From contig NZ_JAALGE010000023.1 of assembly GCF_011057645.1 (NCBI RefSeq), positions 1-42,320 of the forward strand: 42,320 bases of DNA, written 5' to 3'. Origin of the DNA: Marisediminicola senii (lineage in GTDB: Bacteria; Actinomycetota; Actinomycetes; Actinomycetales; Microbacteriaceae). A model generated the notes under the pieces. That model was not told the DNA's origin. It did not search any database and worked only from the letters and a program-made list of their open reading frames with translations. Within the stretch, counting starts at the first letter, position 1. Every line of letters begins with the position of its first letter. The position numbers and the translations under genes were made by a program. Of this stretch, positions 35,101 through 42,320 are shown piece after piece.

Positions 35101-36174
35101 ATGACACGACTCGATTCGCTCACCGGAGTGCGGTTCTTCGCCGCGTTCCTTGTCTTCGGATTCCACAGCGTCGCGTACGTCGGCGGCTCACAACTCGACG
35201 TGTTTAGCGCCGGAATGGTCGGCGTCTCGCTGTTCTACATCCTCAGCGGGTTCGTGATGTCGTGGACCGCTCGCGAAAGTGACCTCGTAGGGCACTTCTA
35301 CCGGCGTCGGTTCGCCCGCGTCTACCCGGCATTTTTCGTTGCCTGGTTGCTCTCGCTCGCGCTTCTGCTTAGCCGTGGCTCACTCGACCTGTGGGACGCT
35401 CTGCCACCCACATTGCTACAAGCTTGGTTCCCGGTGGAGGCCGCCTACTTCGCCGGCAGCGCCGTATTCTGGAGCCTGTCTTGCGAGGCGTTCTTCTACT
35501 TGGTGTTCCCGTTCCTCAATCGCCTACTGGCGAGGTTCGGTATCCGTGGTCTTATTGTCATTGGCCTCGCTGCAGCAGCGGTGAGCATCGGAACGGCAGT
35601 CGCCATGCTCGGAGTCGCAGAGGGCCCACTCACTCGGTGGGCGCTAATCATCTTCCCGCCGCTGCGCCTGATGGAGTTCGTGATCGGCGCGGTGCTCGGA
35701 CGTCTTTTCCGGCGCGGCATCCGCGTGCCAGTGCCCGTCTCGGTCGCCGTCGTGCTGGCGGGAGCCGGTGTATACCTCTCATCCATCGCGCCTTACTCGC
35801 TATCCCGGTACGCGGTGACGCTGCTGCCTTTCGTCGTCCTGGTGGCGGCGCTTGCGAGCAGCGACCTGAAGAACCGTCCCAGCGTTTTCCGGTGGACTCC
35901 GGTTGTTTCACTTGGCGTGTGGTCCTACTGCTTCTACCTATTGCACGCCATGGTGCTTGTCAGTGTGTTCGTCATTGCGTCGAGAACAGGCGTGATCGAC
36001 GACGGAGCATCGAGTCTTCGCGTCTGGGGTGTCCTCGGTTTCGCGTTTATCGCATCCGTTGCCGCAGCTTGGATACTCCACGTCCTGGTGGAACGGCCCT
36101 ACGAGCGACGCTTTCGAGTTGCGGGTCCCAAAGAAACAAGCCAGCCGCCGGAGTCCACTCGACAGATACAGTGA
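35101..36174 (+). CDS. acyltransferase 3 family membrane protein (OafA-like)
   Basis: A 357-residue membrane O-acyltransferase of the OafA/NodX type, with about ten helices. Family marks are LTGVRFFAAFLVFGFHS near the N-terminus (catalytic-type His), GMVGVSLFYILSGFVM, FYRRRFARVYPAFF and SLGVWSYCFYLLHAMV near the C-terminus. GGGGAG precedes the ATG at 35101. It would acetylate or otherwise acylate a glycan sugar. It is convergent with the next acyltransferase, 18 bases apart. Its link to the glycan locus is by inference. Confidence 0.9.
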   Translation: MTRLDSLTGVRFFAAFLVFGFHSVAYVGGSQLDVFSAGMVGVSLFYILSGFVMSWTARESDLVGHFYRRRFARVYPAFFVAWLLSLALLLSRGSLDLWDALPPTLLQAWFPVEAAYFAGSAVFWSLSCEAFFYLVFPFLNRLLARFGIRGLIVIGLAAAAVSIGTAVAMLGVAEGPLTRWALIIFPPLRLMEFVIGAVLGRLFRRGIRVPVPVSVAVVLAGAGVYLSSIAPYSLSRYAVTLLPFVVLVAALASSDLKNRPSVFRWTPVVSLGVWSYCFYLLHAMVLVSVFVIASRTGVIDDGASSLRVWGVLGFAFIASVAAAWILHVLVERPYERRFRVAGPKETSQPPESTRQIQ

Positions 36175-36192
36175 GGCAAGGAACCGGCTGCG

Positions 36193-38163
36193 CTAAGGAA
36201 TGTGCCTCAGCAGCTGCTCCTCAAACGCATCCGTCATCGAGAACGCAAAAGTCGCGGTCATGTGGTGCGCGTCGCGGTAGACGAGCGCATTGCCGATGAC
36301 TGCGGGGCAAGACGACTCATTGCAGAAGTAGTCGACGAAGTCGAGATATTCGGCGTCGAGATCCTGCTCGGCCGCGCGAGTGTCGGGGTCGATAGCCGTC
36401 TCACGCGAAATGGCGCATTCCGATGTGTCGTCAAGGTGCGCGGAGAGACAGATTGACGGATTAGCGAGGGCGTGCGGAGTGTCCGCAATGACCACGACCC
36501 CGGATGACGACGGTAACGCGTTCACAGTGGCGCCCAGCGCGTCACGCCACGTTTGGGCCGCGTTGGCATCGCTCGCCACCTGTGCTCGGCTGTAGTTAGC
36601 CAAGAGCACGACATCCGGTGCTGCGGCGTTGAGCCGTTCGATTACGGCTTCGCGCCAGACCTCGCAGGCCCCGTAGTCGGGTTCGGCGAGGATCGCTGAC
36701 GCGCATGAACTCTTAGTGTTCACGTCCAGCCGGATGGTGCCACGGTCGGCGAGCTCCGCCAGCGCGGGGTACCACTGAGCGGCATGCGAATCGCCGAACA
36801 AAGCAACGAGCGGCGCTTCCGAATTCTTGCCAAGCTGGCAGCCGGACGCATCGGTGGCGCTGAAGTTGCGGTGGCACCCGTTCGAGTAGATTTCGGGGTT
36901 GTCGTCGGCAACTGCGCGCAGCGTGGGCCGCATGTTGGAGGGCACAAACGGCGTCCCTTCCGGGAGCATCGTCACATCTGCCTGCGGTGCTTCGCGGTCG
37001 TCACTTAGCTGCATCGCGTTCACGGGGACACTTGCGACCGCAGCCAGCGCGAGGACCGCTACCGACGCACAAATCGTGGCCACGAGCGAGCGGCGCGGAC
37101 GGGACAGGGTCAGAAACCGCCATTTGCGACCGGGTTCCTCGACGTACTTCCAGCTAAGCCAAGCCAGCGGTACTGCGGCAGCCCCGAGAGCGAGCGTCGC
37201 CGAGAGGGGCAACGGACTGCTGACACCCACCGCCTCCTGCGGAATGACTTGTAGCGGCCAGTGGATGAGGTAGAGCGAGTACGAAATCCCGCCTAAGAAT
37301 AATGCCGGGCGAACGGATAGCACCTTGGCCGGCCCGTACCTCCCGCGCCGAACACCGGCCAAAATGACGAGCGCTGTCCCAGCCACGGGGAGCGCCGCCT
37401 GCCACCCCGGGAAGGTGGTCTGTGCGGTGTATGTAAATGCTGTCACGAGGATCATGGCCAACCCGAGCCACCCCAGGAAGGGCAAGATCCTCGCGTTCAG
37501 CCATCGCGGCGCGGCAGCTACCAGCAGGGCCAGCAGCCCGCCCGCGCCCAACTCCCATGCCCGCGTCGGGAGCATGAAGAAAGCTATTGGTTGCGAGATT
37601 TCGGTGACTACGACAGAGCACGCGAACGAGATCGCGACCACGAATACGAGCGAAACGACCACCCCGCGGAGGGAACGCTTTGCCCACACAAACACGAGCG
37701 CCATGAGCAGCGGCCACAACAGATAGAACTGCTCTTCGATACCGAGCGACCAGTAGTGCTGGAACACAGACGGTGCTGTTTCCGCGAGGTAGTCGGTGCC
37801 CTCGACCGCAAACAGCACGTTCGGCACGTATAGGGAAGTCGCCGCCGCGGCCCGCAGCATGGCCGGCAGCTGTAGCGGCGGTAGCCAAATCAGGCTGGCC
37901 ATCAGAGACAGCAGCAGCACCACGAACGATGCGGGCAGAATACGCCGCGCACGACGGGCGTAAAACTCGGCGAATCGTAGCCGCCCGTGGGCTTGCATCT
38001 CGGACCAAATATGTCCCGTGATGAGGAACCCGGAGATGACGAAGAACACGTCGACACCCACGTACCCGCCGCTGAGTATGCCGACGCCACTGTGATAAAG
38101 AACCACAAGAAGGACTGCGATCGCTCGTAGCCCTTGAATATCCCCCCGGAATGCTTTCCCCAC
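36193..38163 (-). CDS. acyltransferase 3 fused to SGNH hydrolase domain
   Basis: A 656-residue OatA/OafA-type fusion. The N-terminal part has DIQGLRAIAVLLVVLYHSG, VGVDVFFVISGFLITG, the FYARRARRILPA loop and YSLYLIHWPLQ, about ten to eleven helices in all. After a further helix (about 358-375) the C-terminal extracytoplasmic SGNH domain has GDSHAAQW (nucleophile Ser) and DAHHMT (catalytic Asp/His). It moves acyl groups across the membrane and onto a surface glycan or peptidoglycan. The GTG at 38163 begins the conserved N-terminus; no strong ribosome binding site is seen. Confidence 0.92.
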   Translation of the reverse strand: MGKAFRGDIQGLRAIAVLLVVLYHSGVGILSGGYVGVDVFFVISGFLITGHIWSEMQAHGRLRFAEFYARRARRILPASFVVLLLSLMASLIWLPPLQLPAMLRAAAATSLYVPNVLFAVEGTDYLAETAPSVFQHYWSLGIEEQFYLLWPLLMALVFVWAKRSLRGVVVSLVFVVAISFACSVVVTEISQPIAFFMLPTRAWELGAGGLLALLVAAAPRWLNARILPFLGWLGLAMILVTAFTYTAQTTFPGWQAALPVAGTALVILAGVRRGRYGPAKVLSVRPALFLGGISYSLYLIHWPLQVIPQEAVGVSSPLPLSATLALGAAAVPLAWLSWKYVEEPGRKWRFLTLSRPRRSLVATICASVAVLALAAVASVPVNAMQLSDDREAPQADVTMLPEGTPFVPSNMRPTLRAVADDNPEIYSNGCHRNFSATDASGCQLGKNSEAPLVALFGDSHAAQWYPALAELADRGTIRLDVNTKSSCASAILAEPDYGACEVWREAVIERLNAAAPDVVLLANYSRAQVASDANAAQTWRDALGATVNALPSSSGVVVIADTPHALANPSICLSAHLDDTSECAISRETAIDPDTRAAEQDLDAEYLDFVDYFCNESSCPAVIGNALVYRDAHHMTATFAFSMTDAFEEQLLRHIP

Positions 38164-38172
38164 GCCGCGAGG

Positions 38173-38520
38173 CTACCCGATGAGGCGGGCTTTCACTCGA
38201 CCGGGGGTGTTCTGTGCTGCGGTCAGGCGCGCGTTCTCCGCGGTCAGCTCGGAGATCTGGATGCACAAGTCACCGCTGATGGCGAGCATTCGATGAATCT
38301 GCTTATTTGGGCCGCTTGGAGCAGGGCGTTGAGTTGGGTCGTGGTGGATGCGGGGGTAGGGGCGTTGGGGATGGCTGATCGACACCGAAGAATTTAGCAC
38401 CACTTCACCTGACGACCGCGCGATGGCGATCGGGGCGTTAGTTTCGGCGCCCGAGTCGTCATGCCGTCGCGATGTGAAGGGCGAGCCACTGTTGCGGCCG
38501 GTCCCAGCGTTCGAACCCAT
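38173..38520 (-). CDS. uncertain short frame upstream of the SGNH acyltransferase
   Basis: A frame of 115 codons ending 10 bases before the GTG of the acyltransferase. Only its last 40 residues look protein-like (an amphipathic, coiled-coil-type ISELTAENARLTAAQ segment); the upstream part is rich in Ser/Pro/Arg and may not be coding. An internal start (near MLAISGD) is more likely than the full length. I do not recognise it. It could be the 3' remnant of a truncated gene. Confidence 0.25.
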   Translation of the reverse strand: MGSNAGTGRNSGSPFTSRRHDDSGAETNAPIAIARSSGEVVLNSSVSISHPQRPYPRIHHDPTQRPAPSGPNKQIHRMLAISGDLCIQISELTAENARLTAAQNTPGRVKARLIG

Positions 38521-39082
38521 TCAAATTCACCATTTACGGCGCCTTCGAGTTACCGGGCCCGAAGTCGAACCGCGCTGCGCTGCGGTACCACCCCTAGTGG
38601 GTGCCCCGATCTGGAACTCCGACTGGTTCGTGCAGATAAACGAGAAGCCTGCGTTGGTGAGATAACGGAAGGCGACGTCGACTCCGACACCACCGGTGTT
38701 GGACTGAATGTAGGTGATTTGAAAACGAGTGCACAGAAAACCCGCGGCGACCGGTACCTTGCCGGGCTCGATGGGCTGCGCCGCTCGATTATGGCCCTCA
38801 CATTCAGGTGGGGAGGTCGTTGATGAACGCCTTGCGGTGCAATGATTCCCGATGCCGGAGTTCTGGCCGTCAGTCTGATTTATTTGACCAGTGAACCGGG
38901 GCACGTTTGGGGCCGTGAGTCCGCTGTCGACCAGCAGTCCACCTACAGGTGCGTACCTGGGCACATCGTGGCTTGACGGGCCCGGGTCTTTGCCGCAGTC
39001 GTGGAGGTAAATAGCGGTCTTGACTCTGGTTCAGCACGAGCGGATTGTGCCGTGCAGGAGCGCGATGTCTGCCATCGGGGGC
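38521..39082. other. gene-poor stretch next to the pth 3' end
   Basis: No secure gene. A minus-strand frame at 38527-38964 (145 codons) has mixed composition with some protein-like segments (CTRFQITYIQS, VDVAFRYLTNAGFSFICTN) but no recognisable family and no ribosome binding site. Base composition is lower in GC than the flanks. It may be decayed coding DNA from the integrated unit. No tRNA or terminator was seen. Confidence 0.4.
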
Positions 39083-39100
39083 GACGCCGGGCGCTGCGGG

Positions 39101-39685
39101 CTACGAGGCGGTGTGGAACTTCAGCTGCGCTGCGGTGAGTCCGTCGGTGGTGACGAGCTCCACAGCATCCACCGCATCAGACAACGTATTGGGGAGGGTC
39201 TGCCGCTCGGTGGAGGAGAAGTCACGCAGCACGAAGTCGGCGGCGGGCTGGCGTCCGGGAGGGCGGCCGATGCCGACGCGCACCCGGAGGAAGTCGTTGG
39301 TGCCGGTCGCGGCGATGATGTCGCGCAGGCCGTTGTGTCCGCCGTGTCCCCCACCGTTCTTCAGGCGTATGGAGTCGAACGGGATGTCGAGTTCGTCGTG
39401 CACCACGATGAGGTGCGAGGGCTCGATCGAGTAGTACTTGAGGAGGTTGGCGACCGGCCCGCCCGACACGTTCATATACGTATTGGGCTTGGCCAACACC
39501 AGCTTCGGCGCGCCGGGGGTCGTGCGACCCTCGGCTACCGCAGCGTTCGCCCTGTGGTTGCGAAAGTTCGCCGAAACGCGGTGCGCGAGCTCGGTGAGCA
39601 CCATCGCACCGACGTTGTGGCGGTTGCCGGCGTAGTCGGGCCCGGGGTTGCCGAGCCCGACTACGAGCCACTGGTTTTCGCCCAC
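39101..39685 (-). CDS. pth: peptidyl-tRNA hydrolase (intact copy)
   Basis: A 194-residue enzyme that releases tRNA from stalled peptidyl-tRNA. Catalytic and substrate residues are present: His23 (GNRHNVG), Asn71 (YMNVSG), Asp97 (HDELD) and Asn118 (GHNGL). It begins with GTG at 39685, and rplY ends 29 bases upstream, the usual rplY-pth operon order. Its 3' half is the right copy of the direct repeat, so its current 3' end may have been supplied by the integrated unit. It keeps the canonical length near residue 170 where the displaced copy has lost three residues. Confidence 0.96.
   Translation of the reverse strand: MGENQWLVVGLGNPGPDYAGNRHNVGAMVLTELAHRVSANFRNHRANAAVAEGRTTPGAPKLVLAKPNTYMNVSGGPVANLLKYYSIEPSHLIVVHDELDIPFDSIRLKNGGGHGGHNGLRDIIAATGTNDFLRVRVGIGRPPGRQPAADFVLRDFSSTERQTLPNTLSDAVDAVELVTTDGLTAAQLKFHTAS
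39199..39418. repeat. 220-base direct repeat, right copy (within intact pth)
   Basis: Identical in sequence and orientation to 34754-34973. Homology to the left copy continues weakly to 39429 on one side and, with about 12 substitutions and a 9-base gap, to about 39083 on the other. Confidence 0.92.
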
Positions 39686-39714
39686 TGGCGGCTTCCGACG
39701 GAAGAGGTCCGTGA

Positions 39715-40410
39715 CTACTTCTCGTCAGCCTCGGCCTCGGCGGCTTCTTCAGCAGCCTCGGCGGCTTCGGCCTCAGCGGCCTCGGCCTCTTCGGCAGCTT
39801 CGTCTTCAGCGTCAGTGGTGAGGTCGAGCTGCGGCACGGTCACGTTGACCACGAGGGTCTCGGGGTCGGTGATGAGCGTGGTGCCCTTCGGCAGCACGAG
39901 CTGGCTCGCGAGGATCTGCGTGCCCTCTTCGAAGCCTTCTACGCTGACGACGACGTTCTCCGGAATGTGCGTGGCCTCGGCCTCGACGGAGATGAACGGG
40001 GTCTCGAGCTGCGCGAGGGTTCCGGGGTAGCTTTCGCCCTCGACGTGCACGGCGATGTCGATGACGACCTTCTCACCCGAACGGATGATGGTGAGGTCGA
40101 TGTGCTCGACGAGCTGGCGCACGGGGTCCTTCTGCACGTCCTTGACCAGGGCGAGCTGGCTCTTGCCATTGATCTGCAGGTCGATGATCGCGTTCTTCTT
40201 GCGGAGCAGGAGAACGGTCTCGTGGCCCGGCAGGGCGAGGTGCAGCGGGTCGGTTCCGTGGCCGTAGACGACCGCGGGGATTCCGCCGGTCACGCGCAGC
40301 TTGCGGGCCGCGCCCTTTCCGAAGGACTCGCGCACGACGGCCTCGATGCGGTTGGTCTCGACCTTCTTGGCCGGCTTGTCGTCGCGACGGTGGCTCTTGA
40401 TCTCAGCCAT
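39715..40410 (-). CDS. rplY: 50S ribosomal protein L25 (Ctc/TL5 type)
   Basis: A 231-residue 5S rRNA-binding protein. The L25 domain occupies about 1-95 and the TL5/Ctc C-terminal domain about 96-190, with a long Glu/Ala tail after 195 (about 40 residues) that is acidic and probably disordered. The ATG at 40410 was chosen since residues before it are not L25-like. pth follows after 29 bases. Confidence 0.95.
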   Translation of the reverse strand: MAEIKSHRRDDKPAKKVETNRIEAVVRESFGKGAARKLRVTGGIPAVVYGHGTDPLHLALPGHETVLLLRKKNAIIDLQINGKSQLALVKDVQKDPVRQLVEHIDLTIIRSGEKVVIDIAVHVEGESYPGTLAQLETPFISVEAEATHIPENVVVSVEGFEEGTQILASQLVLPKGTTLITDPETLVVNVTVPQLDLTTDAEDEAAEEAEAAEAEAAEAAEEAAEAEADEK

Positions 40411-40692
40411 AGTGATCTCATTTCTGTGGGGCATGCCCACGGTTCTGGCCCCTGTGTTCCGGTTGTGCCGGAGTTTCGAAGGGGGATGTCAACTCGAACG
40501 CATGTCAGCGTGAGGAAGACCGTGTGCCTTGCCCACCGCGTCGATTACGGATGCCCGGTTTCTGCGTAATGCAGGTCGCGGGTAGCCCTCGCCGAAGTTC
40601 AGTGGCCGAGTTTACACGGTTGTGGCGTGTCGCGGATTCTCGGGCGTTCGGGTGGCGGTGGCTGGCGGGCTTCGGGTGGCGGTGGGCGCTGG
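40411..40692. other. intergenic region upstream of rplY
   Basis: 282 bases without a gene. It holds the rplY-pth promoter and the 3' end region of the monooxygenase gene. I see no tRNA, terminator hairpin or known leader motif that can be defended. Short repeats of GGCGG type occur at 40640-40690. Confidence 0.4.
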
Positions 40693-41016
40693 TTACAGGG
40701 TGCCCTGGGTTTCGGTGCCGGCGGGGATCGGCGTGAGGCGGGTCACGTCGATCGGCGCCGCGAGCTTGCCGGCGAGGGACTCACCGAGCGCGGCCACGGC
40801 GGGCCCTGCCCCGTGCGCATCGAGCAGCTCGGCGCTCTGCCACTTCTCGATCATCACGATCGACCCGTCTGGCGCATCGTGGATCGCATAGAGGAGGCAT
40901 CCACTCTCTTCGTGCACGGCGGCGATCGCGGGCTTGAGCGCCTCGACCACGGCGTCGTGCTGGCCCTCGGCGGGGGTGAAGATGGCGGTGACGACTACGG
41001 GGCTGTTGGTTGTCAT
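40693..41016 (-). CDS. ABM-domain putative quinol/antibiotic-biosynthesis monooxygenase
   Basis: A 107-residue dimeric alpha/beta ABM fold protein. The pattern VVTAIFTPAEGQHDAVVEAL, ESGCLLYAIHD and IVMIEKWQSAELLDAH fits the YgiN-like ABM family, which often oxidises quinols or other small aromatics, or acts as a heme/product-binding partner. The ATG at 41016 shares one base with the stop of the dehydrogenase gene (TAATG), so the two are translationally coupled. The substrate is unknown. Confidence 0.88.
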   Translation of the reverse strand: MTTNSPVVVTAIFTPAEGQHDAVVEALKPAIAAVHEESGCLLYAIHDAPDGSIVMIEKWQSAELLDAHGAGPAVAALGESLAGKLAAPIDVTRLTPIPAGTETQGTL

Positions 41017-42125
41017 TAGTAGAACTCCACTGTGTTGACTCGGTTGATGAGGGTGGCGCCGGGGTTGTCGGCGTTGGTGCCGTTTGCTTCTGCGCTCTTC
41101 GCTTCGGCTTCTAGCCAGAGGGTGGCGTTGCGGGCGAAGAGTTCGGCGATCAGGCGGTCTTCTGCCTGATTGAGCGCCGCGGTGTGGGGGCTGATGAGAA
41201 CGTGTGGATGCGTCCACAGCGGGCTGCCCTCGTCGAGCGGTTCCTGTGCCACGACGTCGAGTGCCGCGAAGCCGATGCGGCCATCGTTCAGCGCGTCGAG
41301 GAGGGCGGTCTCGTCGATGACGGTTCCGCGGCCGACGTTGACGAGCGTGGTGCCCGGCTTCACCGCGGCGAAGAAGTCGGGGCCGAGGAGGTTCTCGGTC
41401 TCTGCGGTTCCGGGGAGGGTGACCACGATTCCGTCGATGTCGGCGAGGTGCTGCAGCATCCGATCGGGGTGAATTATTTCGGCGACGTTGTCGAGGCTTG
41501 TCTCGTGGCGGCTGGTGCCGATCACCGTGGCGCCGAGGGCGGTGAGCTTCTTCGCGGTCTCCTTGCCGATGCTGCCCAGGCCGACGATGAGGATGCGCTG
41601 TTCGGAGATGAGGCCCATGGTCCAGCGGTTCTCCCAGACCTTGTTTCGCTGGCGGTCGAGGAGTTTCGGCAAGGTTTTTGCGCCGGCCAGGAGGCCGAAG
41701 ACCGACCATTCCGCGAGGGGAACGGCGTGCACACCGGCGGTGGTGCTGAAGGCGATGCGGTTGAGGGCGTCGTCGTCGAGGTTCGCGGCCTTGACCTGGG
41801 CTCCTCCCCCGGCTGGCATGGTCTGCACCCAGCGCAGGCCCGGGTTCGCGGCGACGGTGCGCGCGAGCTCGGACGGCTTGTCATCGGGCAGGCCGTAGAG
41901 CACCTCGGCGCTGTCGACGAGTTTCTCGAATGCTTCCTGCTGCTCGGGGGTGCGGGTGAAGGCGGGGTCGCCGGAGTGGTCCCCGGGGTGGCGCATCGGG
42001 GGGAGCAGGGTCTGGTCGCGGATGAAGTCGATGCGCGGCTCTAGCTCGATGACTCGGGCGATGAGGTCTTCGGAGATGGGGGTGGCGGCTACCACTCGGA
42101 GGCGGGCTGTGGGTGTGGGGGGCAC
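41016..42125 (-). CDS. D-isomer-specific 2-hydroxyacid dehydrogenase
   Basis: A 369-residue NAD-dependent oxidoreductase. The nucleotide motif GLGSIG is at 182-187, the catalytic Arg is 266 (NVGRGTVID), Glu is 295 (VAQEPLDE) and His is 314 (ISPHTAAL), the standard triad of the family. The N-terminal substrate domain has a longer loop (about 36-65) than in standard members. GTG at 42125 has GAGGA 9 bases upstream. It is co-translated with the ABM protein. The substrate, such as a glyoxylate/hydroxypyruvate-type acid, is not clear. Confidence 0.92.
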   Translation of the reverse strand: MPPTPTARLRVVAATPISEDLIARVIELEPRIDFIRDQTLLPPMRHPGDHSGDPAFTRTPEQQEAFEKLVDSAEVLYGLPDDKPSELARTVAANPGLRWVQTMPAGGGAQVKAANLDDDALNRIAFSTTAGVHAVPLAEWSVFGLLAGAKTLPKLLDRQRNKVWENRWTMGLISEQRILIVGLGSIGKETAKKLTALGATVIGTSRHETSLDNVAEIIHPDRMLQHLADIDGIVVTLPGTAETENLLGPDFFAAVKPGTTLVNVGRGTVIDETALLDALNDGRIGFAALDVVAQEPLDEGSPLWTHPHVLISPHTAALNQAEDRLIAELFARNATLWLEAEAKSAEANGTNADNPGATLINRVNTVEFY

Positions 42126-42279
42126 GGGGCGTCGTCCTCTGTTGGGGTGGGTGTGTGGGTGGTGCGTGTGGGGCGGGTGCCGTGGTTCTAGGTTACGGGG
42201 GTGATTGTCGGGGGCGGGCTGGTTGGGGTCGGGAGGGGTGGGTTGGTTTCGGGCTGGGCGGGGCGGGGCGGTCGCGGGC

Positions 42280-42293
42280 GGGGGGGGGGGGGG
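42280..42293. repeat. 14-G homopolymer near the right end
   Basis: A run of 14 G close to the right end in a strongly G-rich, gene-free stretch (42126-42320). Together with the left poly-G this suggests both sequence ends stop at G homopolymers. Confidence 0.85.
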
Positions 42294-42320
42294 CGGGTCC
42301 TCCTCTCCAGGCGTGCCTTT

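Larger units (their letters stand above)
34985..39082. mobile_element. candidate integrated unit carrying two acyltransferases, bounded by pth repeats
   Basis: The segment between the displaced pth half and the 3' end of the intact pth carries a rightward acyltransferase, a leftward acyltransferase/SGNH protein and about 900 bases without a secure gene. The repeat-to-repeat unit is 4,445 bases. No integrase, transposase or terminal inverted repeats were found. The arrangement equals what a Campbell-type integration through the 3' half of pth, or a local duplication, would leave. Which of the two happened is inferred. Confidence 0.5.

Noticed and set aside
34777-35166. Coding frame across the end of the pth fragment
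   Set aside because: It runs in a different frame from pth, has no domain, and covers the breakpoint and the start of the acyltransferase gene.
38560-38620. tRNA-like GGTTCGA sequence on the minus strand
   Set aside because: The flanking bases cannot form a T-stem or acceptor stem.

Overview
The window reads as high-GC actinobacterial chromosome, most likely Microbacteriaceae or a close relative. Evidence: strong GC bias, many GTG starts, a DUF222-HNH gene with an actinobacterial-type LexA box, an LAXTG sorting signal, a DUF4012 gene beside a glycan locus, and the set rplY, pth, mfd and mazG, which lie near one another in actinobacteria such as Mycobacterium tuberculosis. No rRNA, tRNA, CRISPR array, integrase or recognisable transposase was found. 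Both ends carry G homopolymers, so the window may be a whole contig whose assembly stopped there.

Layout. 1-2.3 kb: poly-G, short repeats and a DUF222/HNH nuclease gene with a putative SOS box. 2.4-10.5 kb: GNAT acetyltransferase, hisS, a TetR regulator, an intergenic region with five ATAACA direct repeats followed by a chain of hairpins ending in a terminator, an FrsA-like alpha/beta hydrolase, mazG, a DHA2-type MFS exporter, a 47-residue membrane peptide and a CPBP-family membrane protein. 10.5-30.0 kb: an extracellular polysaccharide locus of the Wzx/Wzy type. It contains DUF4012 and LAXTG surface proteins, an initiating phosphoglycosyl transferase, gmd and fcl (GDP-L-fucose), four glycosyltransferases, a Wzz/tyrosine kinase with a low-molecular-weight tyrosine phosphatase, two pyruvyl transferases, a nitroreductase-like protein, a Wzy-like polymerase and a Wzx-like flippase. 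Many genes overlap by 4-8 bases, showing tight co-transcription. 30.1-33.7 kb: mfd. 33.8-39.1 kb: a GH114-like lipoprotein, a displaced 3' half of pth, two acyltransferases and a decayed-looking stretch. 39.1-42.1 kb: intact pth, rplY, a small ABM-domain monooxygenase and a D-2-hydroxyacid dehydrogenase.

The genes suggest assembly of a fucose-containing, pyruvylated and probably O-acylated surface polysaccharide. An undecaprenyl-linked unit is begun by the phosphoglycosyl transferase, extended by the glycosyltransferases, decorated, flipped and polymerised, with chain length set by the kinase/phosphatase pair. Two glycan modules appear to have entered one housekeeping block: the main locus between mazG and mfd, and a 4.4-kb acyltransferase unit between mfd and pth.

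The most unusual structure is that second module. The 3' half of pth exists twice as direct repeats, with 220 identical bases, around the acyltransferases. The intact pth keeps one copy and a headless fragment marks the other side, the footprint of an integration or duplication that could still excise by homologous recombination. Other points of interest are the LexA box on the DUF222 nuclease gene, the ATAACA array and structured RNA candidate near the TetR gene, the nitroreductase with a conserved-looking N-terminal extension in the glycan operon, and simple-repeat insertions inside otherwise conserved enzymes including HisS.
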